Positions 39,546 through 47,698 of a DNA stretch of 52,947 nt are shown here, piece after piece (within the stretch, counting starts at the first letter, position 1; every line of letters starts with the position of its first letter). This DNA is from Bradyrhizobiaceae bacterium (GTDB lineage Bacteria; Pseudomonadota; Alphaproteobacteria; Rhizobiales; Aestuariivirgaceae), in NCBI GenBank assembly GCA_947475225.1, contig CANJMQ010000021.1, positions 1-52,947 on the forward strand, written 5' to 3'. Under the pieces are notes generated by a model. That model saw only the letters and a list, made by a program, of their open reading frames with translations, did no database searches and was not told the origin of the DNA. The translations under genes and the position numbers were made by a program.

Positions 39546-40852
39546 TCGTAGCGCAGTGCCTCGACGGGGTCGAGCTTGGCGGCACGCCAGGACGGATAAA
39601 GCGTAGCTGCGAAGGACAGGAGCAGCGACATGACGACGATCAGCAACGTCTGGTAGGAATCCATGCGGGCCGGAAGCTGGGCGAGGTAATAGAGCTCCGG
39701 GTTGAACGGATCGACGCCCGAAACCCAGGAAATGAACTGGCGGATACGCTCGGTGTTCAGGCAGATCAGCAGGCCAACGAGAAAACCGCCGATCGTGCCC
39801 GCGGTGCCGATGGCGGCCCCGGTGAGAAAAAACACACGCTGGATCGTGCCGCGCGTGGCACCCATGGTGCGCAGGATGGCGATGTCCCGGCCCTTGTCCT
39901 TCACCAGCATGATGAGACCGGAGATAATGTTGAGCGCTGCCACCAGGATGATCATCGTAAGAACCAGGAACATCACGTTACGCTCAACGGCGAGCGCATT
40001 GAAGAATGTCGAATTCCGATCCTTCCACGTCGAGAGCGCCATGCCATCTCCAGCTGCGGCCATGATCGACGACGTGTACTGGTCAATGTTATCCGGATCA
40101 TCGACCATGACCTCGATCTGGTTCACGCCATTGTCTGTGACGAAGTAGTCCTGAGCTTCGGACAGTGGCATGTAGATCACGTTTTCGTCATAGTCCGACA
40201 TGCCAACCTTGAAGATCGCTGTTACCGGATAGTCGCGGATGCGCGGCGCGTTGCCGATAACAGTGTCGGGTCCATCAGGAGAGATGATGGTGATCCGGGA
40301 CCCGAGCCCAACCTGATGTCGCCACGCCATGCGTTCACCGATTGCCACGCCGCCCGCCGTGTCAAAGCCCTTGAAAGACGGATGCTCGTCAGGTTCGAGG
40401 GCCTTGTTGAAGGCGGTACGCAGACTGTCGTTGTTGATGCTTGGCAGCTTCTGGATATCGGCCTCCGAGATCCCCCGCACCAGCGCACCGGTATTGTTAT
40501 GGAGGCTCGAGGCCATGGCCTGGCCTTCGACGAGCGGCACCGCGCGCTTGACGCCCGGAACATTGGCGAGCCTGTTGGCGAGGTCCTGGTAATCCTCGAT
40601 CGGCGACACGTCGGCGTGATAGACGCTGACATGGCCCTGGAAACCAAGAATTTTGTCCAGCAACTCGCCGCGAAAACCATTGAGCACCGCCATCACCACG
40701 ATGAGTGTCGCCACACCGAGCAGGATGCCGAGGAAAGAGAAAAGCGAGATGACAGAGATGAAGCCTTCGCGCCGGCGCGCCCTCAGATAACGCCCTGCGA
40801 GCATCCACTCGAAGCGTGCAAAGGGCCCGGTATCGGGCAGGCTATTGTCCAT
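39542..40852 (-). CDS. Lipoprotein-releasing ABC transporter permease (LolC/LolE)
   Basis: A 436-residue membrane protein with the FtsX-like layout: one membrane segment near residue 35, a large periplasmic domain, then three segments after about residue 290. Motifs include [57 protein letters not shown] and the C-terminal [18 protein letters not shown]. One such gene usually replaces separate lolC and lolE in this class, forming a homodimer. The ATG at 40852 overlaps the proS stop (TGATG); a GTG just before it is also open. Confidence 0.93.
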   Translation of the reverse strand: MDNSLPDTGPFARFEWMLAGRYLRARRREGFISVISLFSFLGILLGVATLIVVMAVLNGFRGELLDKILGFQGHVSVYHADVSPIEDYQDLANRLANVPGVKRAVPLVEGQAMASSLHNNTGALVRGISEADIQKLPSINNDSLRTAFNKALEPDEHPSFKGFDTAGGVAIGERMAWRHQVGLGSRITIISPDGPDTVIGNAPRIRDYPVTAIFKVGMSDYDENVIYMPLSEAQDYFVTDNGVNQIEVMVDDPDNIDQYTSSIMAAAGDGMALSTWKDRNSTFFNALAVERNVMFLVLTMIILVAALNIISGLIMLVKDKGRDIAILRTMGATRGTIQRVFFLTGAAIGTAGTIGGFLVGLLICLNTERIRQFISWVSGVDPFNPELYYLAQLPARMDSYQTLLIVVMSLLLSFAATLYPSWRAAKLDPVEALRYE

Positions 40853-42177
40853 CACGTGGCAAAGCGAGAGACCAACTGGTCGATGGCAACATTCTCGCGC
40901 TCACCCGTTTTGCGGTTCTTCACCTCGGCGATCCCGTCCTTCAGGCCGCGCGGTCCGATGATGACCTGCCAGGGCAGACCGATGAGGTCCATGGTGCCAA
41001 ACTTGGCGCCGGCACGATCGTCGCGGTCGTCGTAAAGAACGTCGACCCCCTTTGCCTCCAGCGCCCTGTAGAGCCTGTCGCAAACCGCATCGACATCGGC
41101 GTCACCGACCTTGAGATTGATGAGGCCCACCTTGAAGGGAGCAACGGGCTCTGGCCAGATGATGCCCGCGTCGTCATGGCTGGCCTCGATGATACCGCCC
41201 ACGAGGCGCGACACGCCGATGCCGTAGGAACCCGACTGCACGGGCACCATCTTGCCGTCCGGCCCCTGCACCACCGCACCCAAAGGCTCGGAATACTTGG
41301 TGCCGAAGAAGAAGATGTGGCCCACTTCGATACCGCGGCCGGTGACACGCCGGTCGGCGGGGACGCGGTTCTCGTAATCGGCCTGGTCATGCATCTCGGA
41401 GGTGGCGGCATATTTGGAGGTGAAATCATCCACCACCTTGGCGACGGCATCGACGTTGTCGTAGTCGATCTCGAAGGCCTGCCAGTCCATGTCGTGGAAG
41501 GCGCGGTCGAGGAACACCTCCGACTCACCGGTGTCGGCGAGGATCAGGAATTCATGGCTGTCCTTGCCGCCGATGGGTCCCGTCTCGGCGCGCATCGGCA
41601 CGGCCTTGAGCCCCATGCGGGCAAAGGTCCTGAGGTAGGACACGAACATCTTGTTGTAGGAGTGCTGGCCGGCCTCGCGTGTCAGGTCGAAGGAATAGGC
41701 ATCCTTCATCAGGAACTCGCGGCCACGCATCACGCCGAAGCGCGGACGCACCTCGTCACGGAACTTCCACTGGATGTGATAGAGATTACGCGGCAGGTCC
41801 TTGTAGGATTGGACACCCTGGCGGAAGATGTCGGTGATCATTTCCTCGTTGGTGGGACCGAACAGCATGTCGCGTTCATGGCGGTCCTTGATGCGCAGCA
41901 TCTCCTTGCCATAGGCGTCATAGCGACCGGACTTGCGCCACAGGTCGGCGGGTTGGATGACCGGCATCAGCACCTCGATGGCACCTGCACGGTTCTGCTC
42001 TTCGCGCACGATCTGTTCGATCTTGCGGAGCACCCGATAGCCGAGCGGCAACCAGGAATAACTGCCCGCCGCCTCCTGCCGGATCATGCCGCAGCGCAAC
42101 ATGAGCTTGTGGGATACAATCTCCGCTTCCTTGGGATCATCGCGCAGAATGGGCATGAAGTACTGGGAGAGACGCAT
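40852..42177 (-). CDS. proS: Prolyl-tRNA synthetase, short form
   Basis: A class II synthetase of 441 residues. It lacks the editing insertion found in the roughly 570-residue bacterial form, as is normal in alphaproteobacteria. Motifs: [92 protein letters not shown] and [21 protein letters not shown]. It leads a coupled run proS-lolC/E-lolD. Confidence 0.96.
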   Translation of the reverse strand: MRLSQYFMPILRDDPKEAEIVSHKLMLRCGMIRQEAAGSYSWLPLGYRVLRKIEQIVREEQNRAGAIEVLMPVIQPADLWRKSGRYDAYGKEMLRIKDRHERDMLFGPTNEEMITDIFRQGVQSYKDLPRNLYHIQWKFRDEVRPRFGVMRGREFLMKDAYSFDLTREAGQHSYNKMFVSYLRTFARMGLKAVPMRAETGPIGGKDSHEFLILADTGESEVFLDRAFHDMDWQAFEIDYDNVDAVAKVVDDFTSKYAATSEMHDQADYENRVPADRRVTGRGIEVGHIFFFGTKYSEPLGAVVQGPDGKMVPVQSGSYGIGVSRLVGGIIEASHDDAGIIWPEPVAPFKVGLINLKVGDADVDAVCDRLYRALEAKGVDVLYDDRDDRAGAKFGTMDLIGLPWQVIIGPRGLKDGIAEVKNRKTGERENVAIDQLVSRFAT

Positions 42178-42404
42178 GGGAATCCTGCTTGGGAGGAGTT
42201 TGCGGCTCTTTTACGGGAAACAACCCGGAACTCAAGACAAGGACAGGCGATTCAGTTGGAAAGCGCCCGTTCACCCGCTTTCGGCTATCTTCTACCCTAG
42301 GTGAAGTCCAAACCCTTGACCATGTCAAAACACGGATTGTGGCAAGCATGTGACATTTTTAACGTGACAAGCTCAGGTGTTGTGATAGCTTTTCTTGCAA
42401 TAAG

Positions 42405-42562
42405 AAAACAACGACCACGGTGTTGCACTTAAACGGTGACCCAGGTCTGGGGAGGTTGGTTTCCGGGCGCGCCAATGGCAGTTGCCCCGCTGGTCCAGTG
42501 ACCGGTAGCAAGAGGAACCACGGAGTAGACGGCAAAAGGCGAGACTTCGGTCTCGCCTTTTT
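42405..42562 (+). ncRNA. Candidate small RNA gene, unidentified
   Basis: A plus-strand transcript ending at the UUCG terminator could fold into a long rod. Visible pairings include TTGC 42423-42426 with GCAA 42508-42511, GGGG 42449-42452 with CCCC 42485-42488, and TTGG 42456-42459 with CCAA 42472-42475. Both flanking genes are on the minus strand, so a plus-strand terminator needs its own transcript. The 5' end is only estimated. A 6S-like rod is possible, but I cannot assign a family. Confidence 0.45.
42534..42562 (+). terminator. Rho-independent terminator with a UUCG loop
   Basis: GGCGAGAC (42538-42545), the loop TTCG, and GTCTCGCC (42550-42557) form a perfect 8-pair stem followed by TTTTT. 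On the plus strand the loop is C(UUCG)G, the extra-stable tetraloop. Read leftward it has only a four-T tail and a CGAA loop, but could still end the DUF1467 transcript, whose stop is 22 bases away. Confidence 0.85.
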
Positions 42563-42584
42563 CGATTCGCGTTGTTGGGGAACG

Positions 42585-42860
42585 TCAGTCCGTGGTGATT
42601 GCCTTCACGAACGGCAAGTCGTCGAAGCTCACCCAGTGATATGTGACCTGGCCATAGATGATCGCGAACAGGATGGCTGACAGAATTGTGGTCGCAAGCA
42701 CCTTGCGAAACAGCATTGGCCTCACAGGGGCGCCCTGTTCGTTGCCCATTTCCACCGCTTCACCCGCCTCGTGAGCATTCCTGACGCCGAAGGGCAGCGT
42801 CATGAACAGGCACAACCACCAGGTGATGAAGTAGATGGCTATGGCGCTACCGGTTTTCAT
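42585..42860 (-). CDS. DUF1467 membrane protein
   Basis: A 91-residue protein with two membrane segments (about 5-23 and 53-72) and the DUF1467 pattern: YFITWWLCLFMTLPFGVR near the start and RKVLATTILSAILFAIIY later. Function unknown. In Hyphomicrobiales it regularly sits between the methylmalonyl-CoA epimerase gene and proS, as here. It overlaps the epimerase stop by ATGA. Confidence 0.88.
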   Translation of the reverse strand: MKTGSAIAIYFITWWLCLFMTLPFGVRNAHEAGEAVEMGNEQGAPVRPMLFRKVLATTILSAILFAIIYGQVTYHWVSFDDLPFVKAITTD

Positions 42861-43261
42861 GCCTGCTCCAGTTCGACGAGCGTGCCGCAGAAGTCCTTTG
42901 GGTGGAGAAACAGCACGGGCTTGCCATGGGCGCCGATCCTGGGGTTGCCGTCGCCCAGCACGCGCGCGCCCTGCTCCTTGAGGTGGTCACGCGCGGCGAG
43001 AATGTCAGCCACCTCGTAGCAGAGGTGGTGGATGCCGCCCGACGGGTTCTTTTCCAGGAAGGCGATAATCGGCGACGTGTCGCCCAAGGGTTCCAGCAGT
43101 TCAATCTTTGTGTTGGGTAACTCGACAAAGACCACGGTGACACCATGGGCAGGCTCGGCCTGCGGAGCGGAGACTTTCGTGCCCAGCATGGAGCGATAAA
43201 CCTCAACCCCCTTGGCGAGATCCGGGACCGCAATGGCCACATGGTTCAGACGTCCGAGCAT
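42857..43261 (-). CDS. mce: Methylmalonyl-CoA epimerase
   Basis: Interconverts the (R) and (S) forms of methylmalonyl-CoA in propionate metabolism. It has 134 residues of the glyoxalase/VOC fold: LNHVAIAVPDLAKGVEVYRSMLG, then LELLEPLGD-like KIELLEPLGD, NPSGGIHHLCYEVADI and FLHPKDFCGTLVELEQ, giving the metal His and Glu ligands. The mutase that uses the product requires B12, which links to the cobalamin genes in this window, though at a distance. Confidence 0.93.
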   Translation of the reverse strand: MLGRLNHVAIAVPDLAKGVEVYRSMLGTKVSAPQAEPAHGVTVVFVELPNTKIELLEPLGDTSPIIAFLEKNPSGGIHHLCYEVADILAARDHLKEQGARVLGDGNPRIGAHGKPVLFLHPKDFCGTLVELEQA

Positions 43262-43310
43262 GGTGAAGTTCTCCTGTGGGAGCGGTATCTAGGGGGAAGT
43301 GCGCCCGGGC

Positions 43311-44036
43311 TCAATGCGGCTTTTCGGCCAGTTTCCGGATGATCCACTCCTGCTGCTCCGGAAAGCTGACCCCGCGTGGCTCGAACAGATGACGGTCAAG
43401 AAAATAGGCCGCCAGCTTGAGGCCCTCGATCACGTCGCGCGACGGCGCTGCCGCGCCCGCTTCGCGCAAGAACGCGGGAAGGCCGAACAGCCGGTCGCGG
43501 AACGGTGCACCTGCCTCCGCCGAGACCGCCTTGCCGCTTTTCGGCGAGACATAGACGAGATGCTCACGACTGCCGGTAGCGGCGCATTTCGACAGGTCGA
43601 GTCCGAAGCCCAGTTCGTCGAGAAGCCCCAGTTCCCAGCGCACCAGCAGCGCGGGCCACACCTCGTCATTATCGATGGCATTGAGCACGATGCGCAAGGC
43701 TTCATACACGCGCGGGTGTGGCTCGCGTTCGGGCAGCAACTGCGACAACGCGGAGAGGCTCGCCAATCCGGCGAGCCGGAACGGCTCTTCCATGATGGCG
43801 CCGGCCTTAAGGTCCAGCGGTTCCAGCACGAAGGTGCCAAGCTGCTCTTCGAGGCGGGCGCGCCACACAGCCTGCACGGCATTGCCGGCCTGCAGCACGG
43901 GGCGCTGCTGCTTGGAACGGCCACCGCGAACCAGTCCCATGACGCGGCCATGCCCGGCAGTAAGGACTTCGGCAATCGCGCTGGTTTCCCCGTGGCGGCG
44001 GACGGACAGGATCACGCCCTCGTCGCGCCACTCCAT
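43311..44036 (-). CDS. recO: DNA repair protein RecO
   Basis: Helps load RecA at gaps through RecFOR. It has 241 residues. The N-terminal OB-fold reads MEWRDEGVILSVRRHGETSAIAEVLTAGHGRVMGLVRGGRS, in pieces typical of RecO, followed by the helical part. The zinc-finger cysteines seen in some RecO proteins are not present as a full set. It starts 3 bases after the era stop. Confidence 0.93.
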   Translation of the reverse strand: MEWRDEGVILSVRRHGETSAIAEVLTAGHGRVMGLVRGGRSKQQRPVLQAGNAVQAVWRARLEEQLGTFVLEPLDLKAGAIMEEPFRLAGLASLSALSQLLPEREPHPRVYEALRIVLNAIDNDEVWPALLVRWELGLLDELGFGLDLSKCAATGSREHLVYVSPKSGKAVSAEAGAPFRDRLFGLPAFLREAGAAAPSRDVIEGLKLAAYFLDRHLFEPRGVSFPEQQEWIIRKLAEKPH

Positions 44037-44039
44037 GGC

Positions 44040-44954
44040 CTAGACGTCGAGACCCATGTTGCGCAGACGCTCCTTGTCCTCCGCCCAGTTCTCGCGAACC
44101 TTCACGAAGAGGAAGAGGTGAACCTTGCGGCCGAACTGCGCCTCCATCTCCTTCCGGGCCATCTGGCCAAGCAGCTTGATGGACTGGCCGCCCTTGCCAA
44201 GCACGATGGCCTTCTGGCTGTCGCGCTGCACGAAGATGATCTGACCGATCTTGACGGAGCCGTCCTTCATCTCCTCCCAGGTCTCGGTCTCGACGGTGGA
44301 CGAATAGGGGAGTTCCTCGTGCAGCCGCTCATAGATCACCTCGCGGGTCATCTCGGCGGCCATGAAACGCAGCTGCACATCGGCCACCTGATCAGCCGGA
44401 TAAAGCCACGGGCTCTCCGGCATTTTGCTGGCGAGATACCTGAGAAGGTCCTGCGTGCCGGAACCGTTGAGCGCACTCACCATGAAGGTTTGCTCGAAGG
44501 GATAAGCGGCGTTGAACTCCGTCGCCACTTCCATGAGGCGCTCGCGCGACATCAGGTCGATCTTGTTGATGACGAGCACGGCCTTGGTCTTTGTATGCTG
44601 GAGGTGCGCGATGATTTCCTTGGCTTCCTCGGTGAGACCAGGACGGCCATCAATGAGCAGCACCACGGCATCGGCGTCCCCTGCCCCACCCCAGGCATTG
44701 CTTACCATGGCGCGGTCGAGCGTACGCTTAGGTTTGAAGATGCCCGGCGTGTCCACGAGCACGATCTGGGCATTGCCTTCCATTGCGATGGCGCGAATGC
44801 GGGCCCGCGTGGTCTGCACCTTGTGGCTGACAATCGACACCTTGGAGCCGGTAAGCTGGTTCACCAGCGTCGACTTGCCCGCATTGGGCGCGCCGATGAT
44901 GGCGCAGAAACCGGCGCGCGTCGGGCCCTCGGGAGTCTTCTGTTCCTCGCTCAT
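44040..44954 (-). CDS. era: GTPase Era
   Basis: A ribosome-assembly GTPase acting on 16S rRNA, 304 residues. G1 is IGAPNAGKSTLVNQL, G3 is VDTPGIFKPKR, and G4 is VINKIDL. The C-terminal KH domain (about 210-285) includes KAIVLGKGGQSIKLLGQMARKE. Its start overlaps the rnc stop (ATGA); recO follows after 3 bases. The order rnc-era-recO is widely conserved. Confidence 0.96.
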   Translation of the reverse strand: MSEEQKTPEGPTRAGFCAIIGAPNAGKSTLVNQLTGSKVSIVSHKVQTTRARIRAIAMEGNAQIVLVDTPGIFKPKRTLDRAMVSNAWGGAGDADAVVLLIDGRPGLTEEAKEIIAHLQHTKTKAVLVINKIDLMSRERLMEVATEFNAAYPFEQTFMVSALNGSGTQDLLRYLASKMPESPWLYPADQVADVQLRFMAAEMTREVIYERLHEELPYSSTVETETWEEMKDGSVKIGQIIFVQRDSQKAIVLGKGGQSIKLLGQMARKEMEAQFGRKVHLFLFVKVRENWAEDKERLRNMGLDV

Positions 44955-45640
44955 GGCCTGATTCCTTCTCTTTTCAGAAATTGCTCGGCGGCGTCCATCT
45001 CGGCCGCGCGCTTGCTCTTTGCCGTGCCCTCCGCCGGTGCGCGGTCCTTAACTTCCACCGCGACCACGAAAACCGGCTCATGTTCTGGCCCCTCGCGGCT
45101 GACGACATTGTAAGCCGGGATAGGCAGGGCGCGAGCCAGGGCCCACTCCTGCAGAAAAGTCTTGGGGTCCTTGACCGCCACTTTGGGCGCTCTGAGTTGC
45201 GTATCCCAGCAACGCAGCACGAAGGAGCGCGCTTCCTCCAGGTTGCTGTCAAGGTAGATCGCCGCCACGAGGGCCTCCATCGCGTCGCCAAGCACGGTGC
45301 GGTTGAGGTTCATGCCCTTGGCGCGCTCACCCGAGCCGATGATGACGAGGTCTGACAGCCCAATCGTGTCACCTGCTTCGGCGCAGGCTTCGGAGCGCAC
45401 CAGGCTGCTCAGCACGTGGGTCAGTTGGCCTTCACCGTCTTTTGGATGGCTGCGAAACAGATGCTCGGCGATGAGGAGCCCCAATACGCGGTCGCCCAGG
45501 AATTCGAGACGCTGATAATCACCCTTGTGCTGCTGGGTGGAGCCGTGCGTCAGCGCCTCGGTGAGCAGCGCCTCGTTGCTGAAGCGATAGCCGATCCGTT
45601 CAGTGATCTTGTCCAACCGCGCCGGTGTGAAGCTGTTCAA
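44951..45640 (-). CDS. rnc: Ribonuclease III
   Basis: A double-stranded-RNA endonuclease of 229 residues. The signature QRLEFLGDRVLGLLIAEHLF holds the catalytic acids, with the second site in DAMEALVAAIYLD. The C-terminal dsRNA-binding domain (about 157-225) ends with KSKRAAEMDAAEQFL. It starts 7 bases after the lepB stop and overlaps era by ATGA. Confidence 0.96.
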   Translation of the reverse strand: MNSFTPARLDKITERIGYRFSNEALLTEALTHGSTQQHKGDYQRLEFLGDRVLGLLIAEHLFRSHPKDGEGQLTHVLSSLVRSEACAEAGDTIGLSDLVIIGSGERAKGMNLNRTVLGDAMEALVAAIYLDSNLEEARSFVLRCWDTQLRAPKVAVKDPKTFLQEWALARALPIPAYNVVSREGPEHEPVFVVAVEVKDRAPAEGTAKSKRAAEMDAAEQFLKREGIRP

Positions 45641-45647
45641 GGCCTTC

Positions 45648-46460
45648 TCAGATCAGCGTGAAGAAACGGTTCCAGCGGATGGCAAAGGGCCAGTCCCACA
45701 CCTGCCAGAGGCTGGCATCCGGAGCCACCGAGAAGAAGATGATGTCGGCGCGGCCTACGAAATTCTCCAGCGGCACGTAGCCGACCTTCGGGTAACGCGA
45801 ATCCTGCGAATTGTCGCGGTTATCACCCATCATGAAGTAATGACCTGCCGGTACGACATATTCGTCCGTGTTGTCGGAAGCACCTTCGGGGTCGGTATCG
45901 AGCACATGATACTGGACACCGTTTGGCAACGTCTCAAGAAACTGCGGCACGGGAGCCTGCAGGCCAGGCTCAGAAAGATCCTCAAAATCCGCGATACGTT
46001 CTTTCTTGACCGCCTGACCGTTGATGTAGAGCACACCGTCGCGCATCTGGATGCGGTCGCCGGGCAAACCGATCACCCGCTTGATGTAGTCGATGTTGGT
46101 GTCGGTCGGCAGCTTGAACACGGCGACGTCGCCGCGCTTGGGATCATCCGGCAGGACGATGCGGCCAGGAAAGTCCAGCTTGCAGCAGGACACGATCTCG
46201 TGCCCGAACAGGCCCAGCGAGAAATTGAACGAATAGCGCCCGTACCCATAGGACAGTTTCGAGACGAACAGGTAATCGCCCACCTTGAGCGTCGGGTACA
46301 TGGACGCGGAGGGAATGTTGAAAGGCTGGTAGAGGAAGGTGCGGACGACGAAGGCGATGAGCAGCGCCTGGATAATAACCTTGACGGTCTCCCATAAACC
46401 GTCCTCTGACTTGCGCCGCGTGTCCTGTGCCGCCGCCATCTCGTGGTCTTTCTTATGCAT
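45648..46460 (-). CDS. lepB: Signal peptidase I
   Basis: Cleaves signal peptides from exported proteins. It has 270 residues with one N-terminal membrane segment (VIIQALLIAFVVRTFLYQPF). The catalytic Ser is in IPSASMYPTLKVGDY and the Lys in YIKRVIGLPGDRI; the late motif YFMMGDNRDNSQDSR is typical. The start may be at 46460 or at the second Met at 46439; neither has a strong ribosome site. It heads lepB-rnc-era-recO. Confidence 0.95.
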   Translation of the reverse strand: MHKKDHEMAAAQDTRRKSEDGLWETVKVIIQALLIAFVVRTFLYQPFNIPSASMYPTLKVGDYLFVSKLSYGYGRYSFNFSLGLFGHEIVSCCKLDFPGRIVLPDDPKRGDVAVFKLPTDTNIDYIKRVIGLPGDRIQMRDGVLYINGQAVKKERIADFEDLSEPGLQAPVPQFLETLPNGVQYHVLDTDPEGASDNTDEYVVPAGHYFMMGDNRDNSQDSRYPKVGYVPLENFVGRADIIFFSVAPDASLWQVWDWPFAIRWNRFFTLI

Positions 46461-46709
46461 TTTGCCAAGCCTGTCGTCGCCGGGCTTATAGAAAACCGGC
46501 TATAAACCGTTTCGCGGAGCGGATGCAACGCAGCCGTACTCAAGCCCGCCCACTGTTGCCAAATAGTGACAGTCGGTGGGCGCTTCCAGAGCCCTTTCGG
46601 CTTACACTCTCCAATTCATCACCCCGCAGCGGTACACGGCAACCCTTCTGAGGTCGAAAAAAGCCGCCAGGCACCAGAATCGACGTCATGACTGGGGACA
46701 GAGAAGCCA
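46461..46709. other. 249-base gap between acpS and lepB
   Basis: No gene was seen. CGCCCACTGT (46547-46556) can pair with ACAG-tcg-GTGGGCG (46570-46582), giving a hairpin that could end or attenuate the rsh-pyrE-acpS transcript. The A/T-rich part near 46487-46510 could hold a lepB promoter. Confidence 0.4.
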
Positions 46710-47111
46710 TTATGACAGCGGAAGCGCCTCGATCATCACAAAGGCGTGGGCATAGGGGAAATCGTCGGTGATGGTCAGGTGGATACGGGCCCTGTGGCCC
46801 TCAGGGACAAGGCTGTCGAGTTGGTCCTTCGCGCCACCGTTCAGCACCATTGTAGGCTTGCCGGAGGGCTCGTTCACGACCCCCATGTCCTTCCAGAAAA
46901 CACCCTTCCGAAAACCCGTGCCGAGCGCCTTGGAACAGGCCTCCTTGGCGGCAAAGCGCTTGGCGTAGGACGCGGCACGCTGGGCGCGCCTTTCGGATTT
47001 TCGGATTTCGACATCGGTGAAGATGCGGTCAATGAAGCGGGCACCGAAACGGCTGAGCGTTTCCTCGATCCGGCGGATGTCGATCACGTCATTGCCGATT
47101 CCGATGATCAT
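46710..47111 (-). CDS. acpS: Holo-[acyl-carrier-protein] synthase
   Basis: Transfers phosphopantetheine from CoA to acyl carrier protein. It has 133 residues. The N-terminus [23 protein letters not shown] and the motif [25 protein letters not shown] carry the magnesium ligands. It overlaps the pyrE stop by ATGA. In many relatives pdxJ lies just upstream of acpS; here pyrE takes that place. Confidence 0.94.
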   Translation of the reverse strand: MIIGIGNDVIDIRRIEETLSRFGARFIDRIFTDVEIRKSERRAQRAASYAKRFAAKEACSKALGTGFRKGVFWKDMGVVNEPSGKPTMVLNGGAKDQLDSLVPEGHRARIHLTITDDFPYAHAFVMIEALPLS

Positions 47112-47692
47112 TTGAGGCCGCGGCTCCCCGGCTTGATCGCGGGAATGCTCGCGAGATCAGACGGCAGCTTGTCGGCGGGATATGTCGGGATGTCGAGCCG
47201 GGTCAGTGCGGCCAGCGGAACGCCGATGTCAGCTTTGCCACCGGACCGGTCGATCAGGCAGGCGGCACCCACCGTGACGCCGCCTTCAGCACTGATGCCC
47301 TCGATGCACTCGCGTGAAGATAGCCCGGTGGTGACGATGTCCTCCACCATGACCACGCGGGCACCCTTTTCGATGTTGAAGCCGCGGCGCAACACCAGTT
47401 TGCCGTCGACGCGCTCAAAAAAGATCGACGGCACGCCGAGTTGACGACCCATCTCGTAACCAACGACGACGCCACCCATGGCGGGAGAGGCAACGAGGTC
47501 AATGTGACCATTGACCATGGCGCGCACCTGTTCCGCCAGCACGGCGCAAAGCCTGGCAGCGCGCTGCGGGTCCATCAGCACGCGAGCGCACTGCAGGTAA
47601 CGGTTGGAGTGCAAGCCGGAGGAGAGTATAAAGTGCCCCTCCAACAGCGCACCGGCGGCGCGGAACTCGTTCAGAACCTCGTCTTGGGTCAT
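47108..47692 (-). CDS. pyrE: Orotate phosphoribosyltransferase
   Basis: Adds the ribose-phosphate group to orotate in pyrimidine synthesis. It has 194 residues. The PRPP-binding motif is [21 protein letters not shown], with the acidic pair and the following TTG. Other features are [21 protein letters not shown] and [22 protein letters not shown]. It begins 6 bases after the rsh stop and is coupled to acpS. Confidence 0.95.
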   Translation of the reverse strand: MTQDEVLNEFRAAGALLEGHFILSSGLHSNRYLQCARVLMDPQRAARLCAVLAEQVRAMVNGHIDLVASPAMGGVVVGYEMGRQLGVPSIFFERVDGKLVLRRGFNIEKGARVVMVEDIVTTGLSSRECIEGISAEGGVTVGAACLIDRSGGKADIGVPLAALTRLDIPTYPADKLPSDLASIPAIKPGSRGLK

Positions 47693-47698
47693 TCGTCA

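Larger units (their letters stand above)
42178..42584. other. 407-base gap between proS and DUF1467; candidate small RNA region
   Basis: Neither strand has a convincing protein gene here. The part 42301-42420 is rich in A and T and could hold promoters: one for proS leftward, and possibly one rightward (GTGACA at 42364 and TAGCTT at 42386, spaced 16). The part 42421-42562 is GC-rich with complementary blocks and ends in a terminator; see the next two entries. Confidence 0.5.

Noticed and set aside
40816-42300. A 494-codon plus-strand frame opposite proS
   Set aside because: Shadow of proS caused by high GC; no motif or ribosome site.
43299-45113. A 604-codon plus-strand frame opposite recO and era
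   Set aside because: His- and Leu-rich shadow of well-identified genes; no motif of its own.
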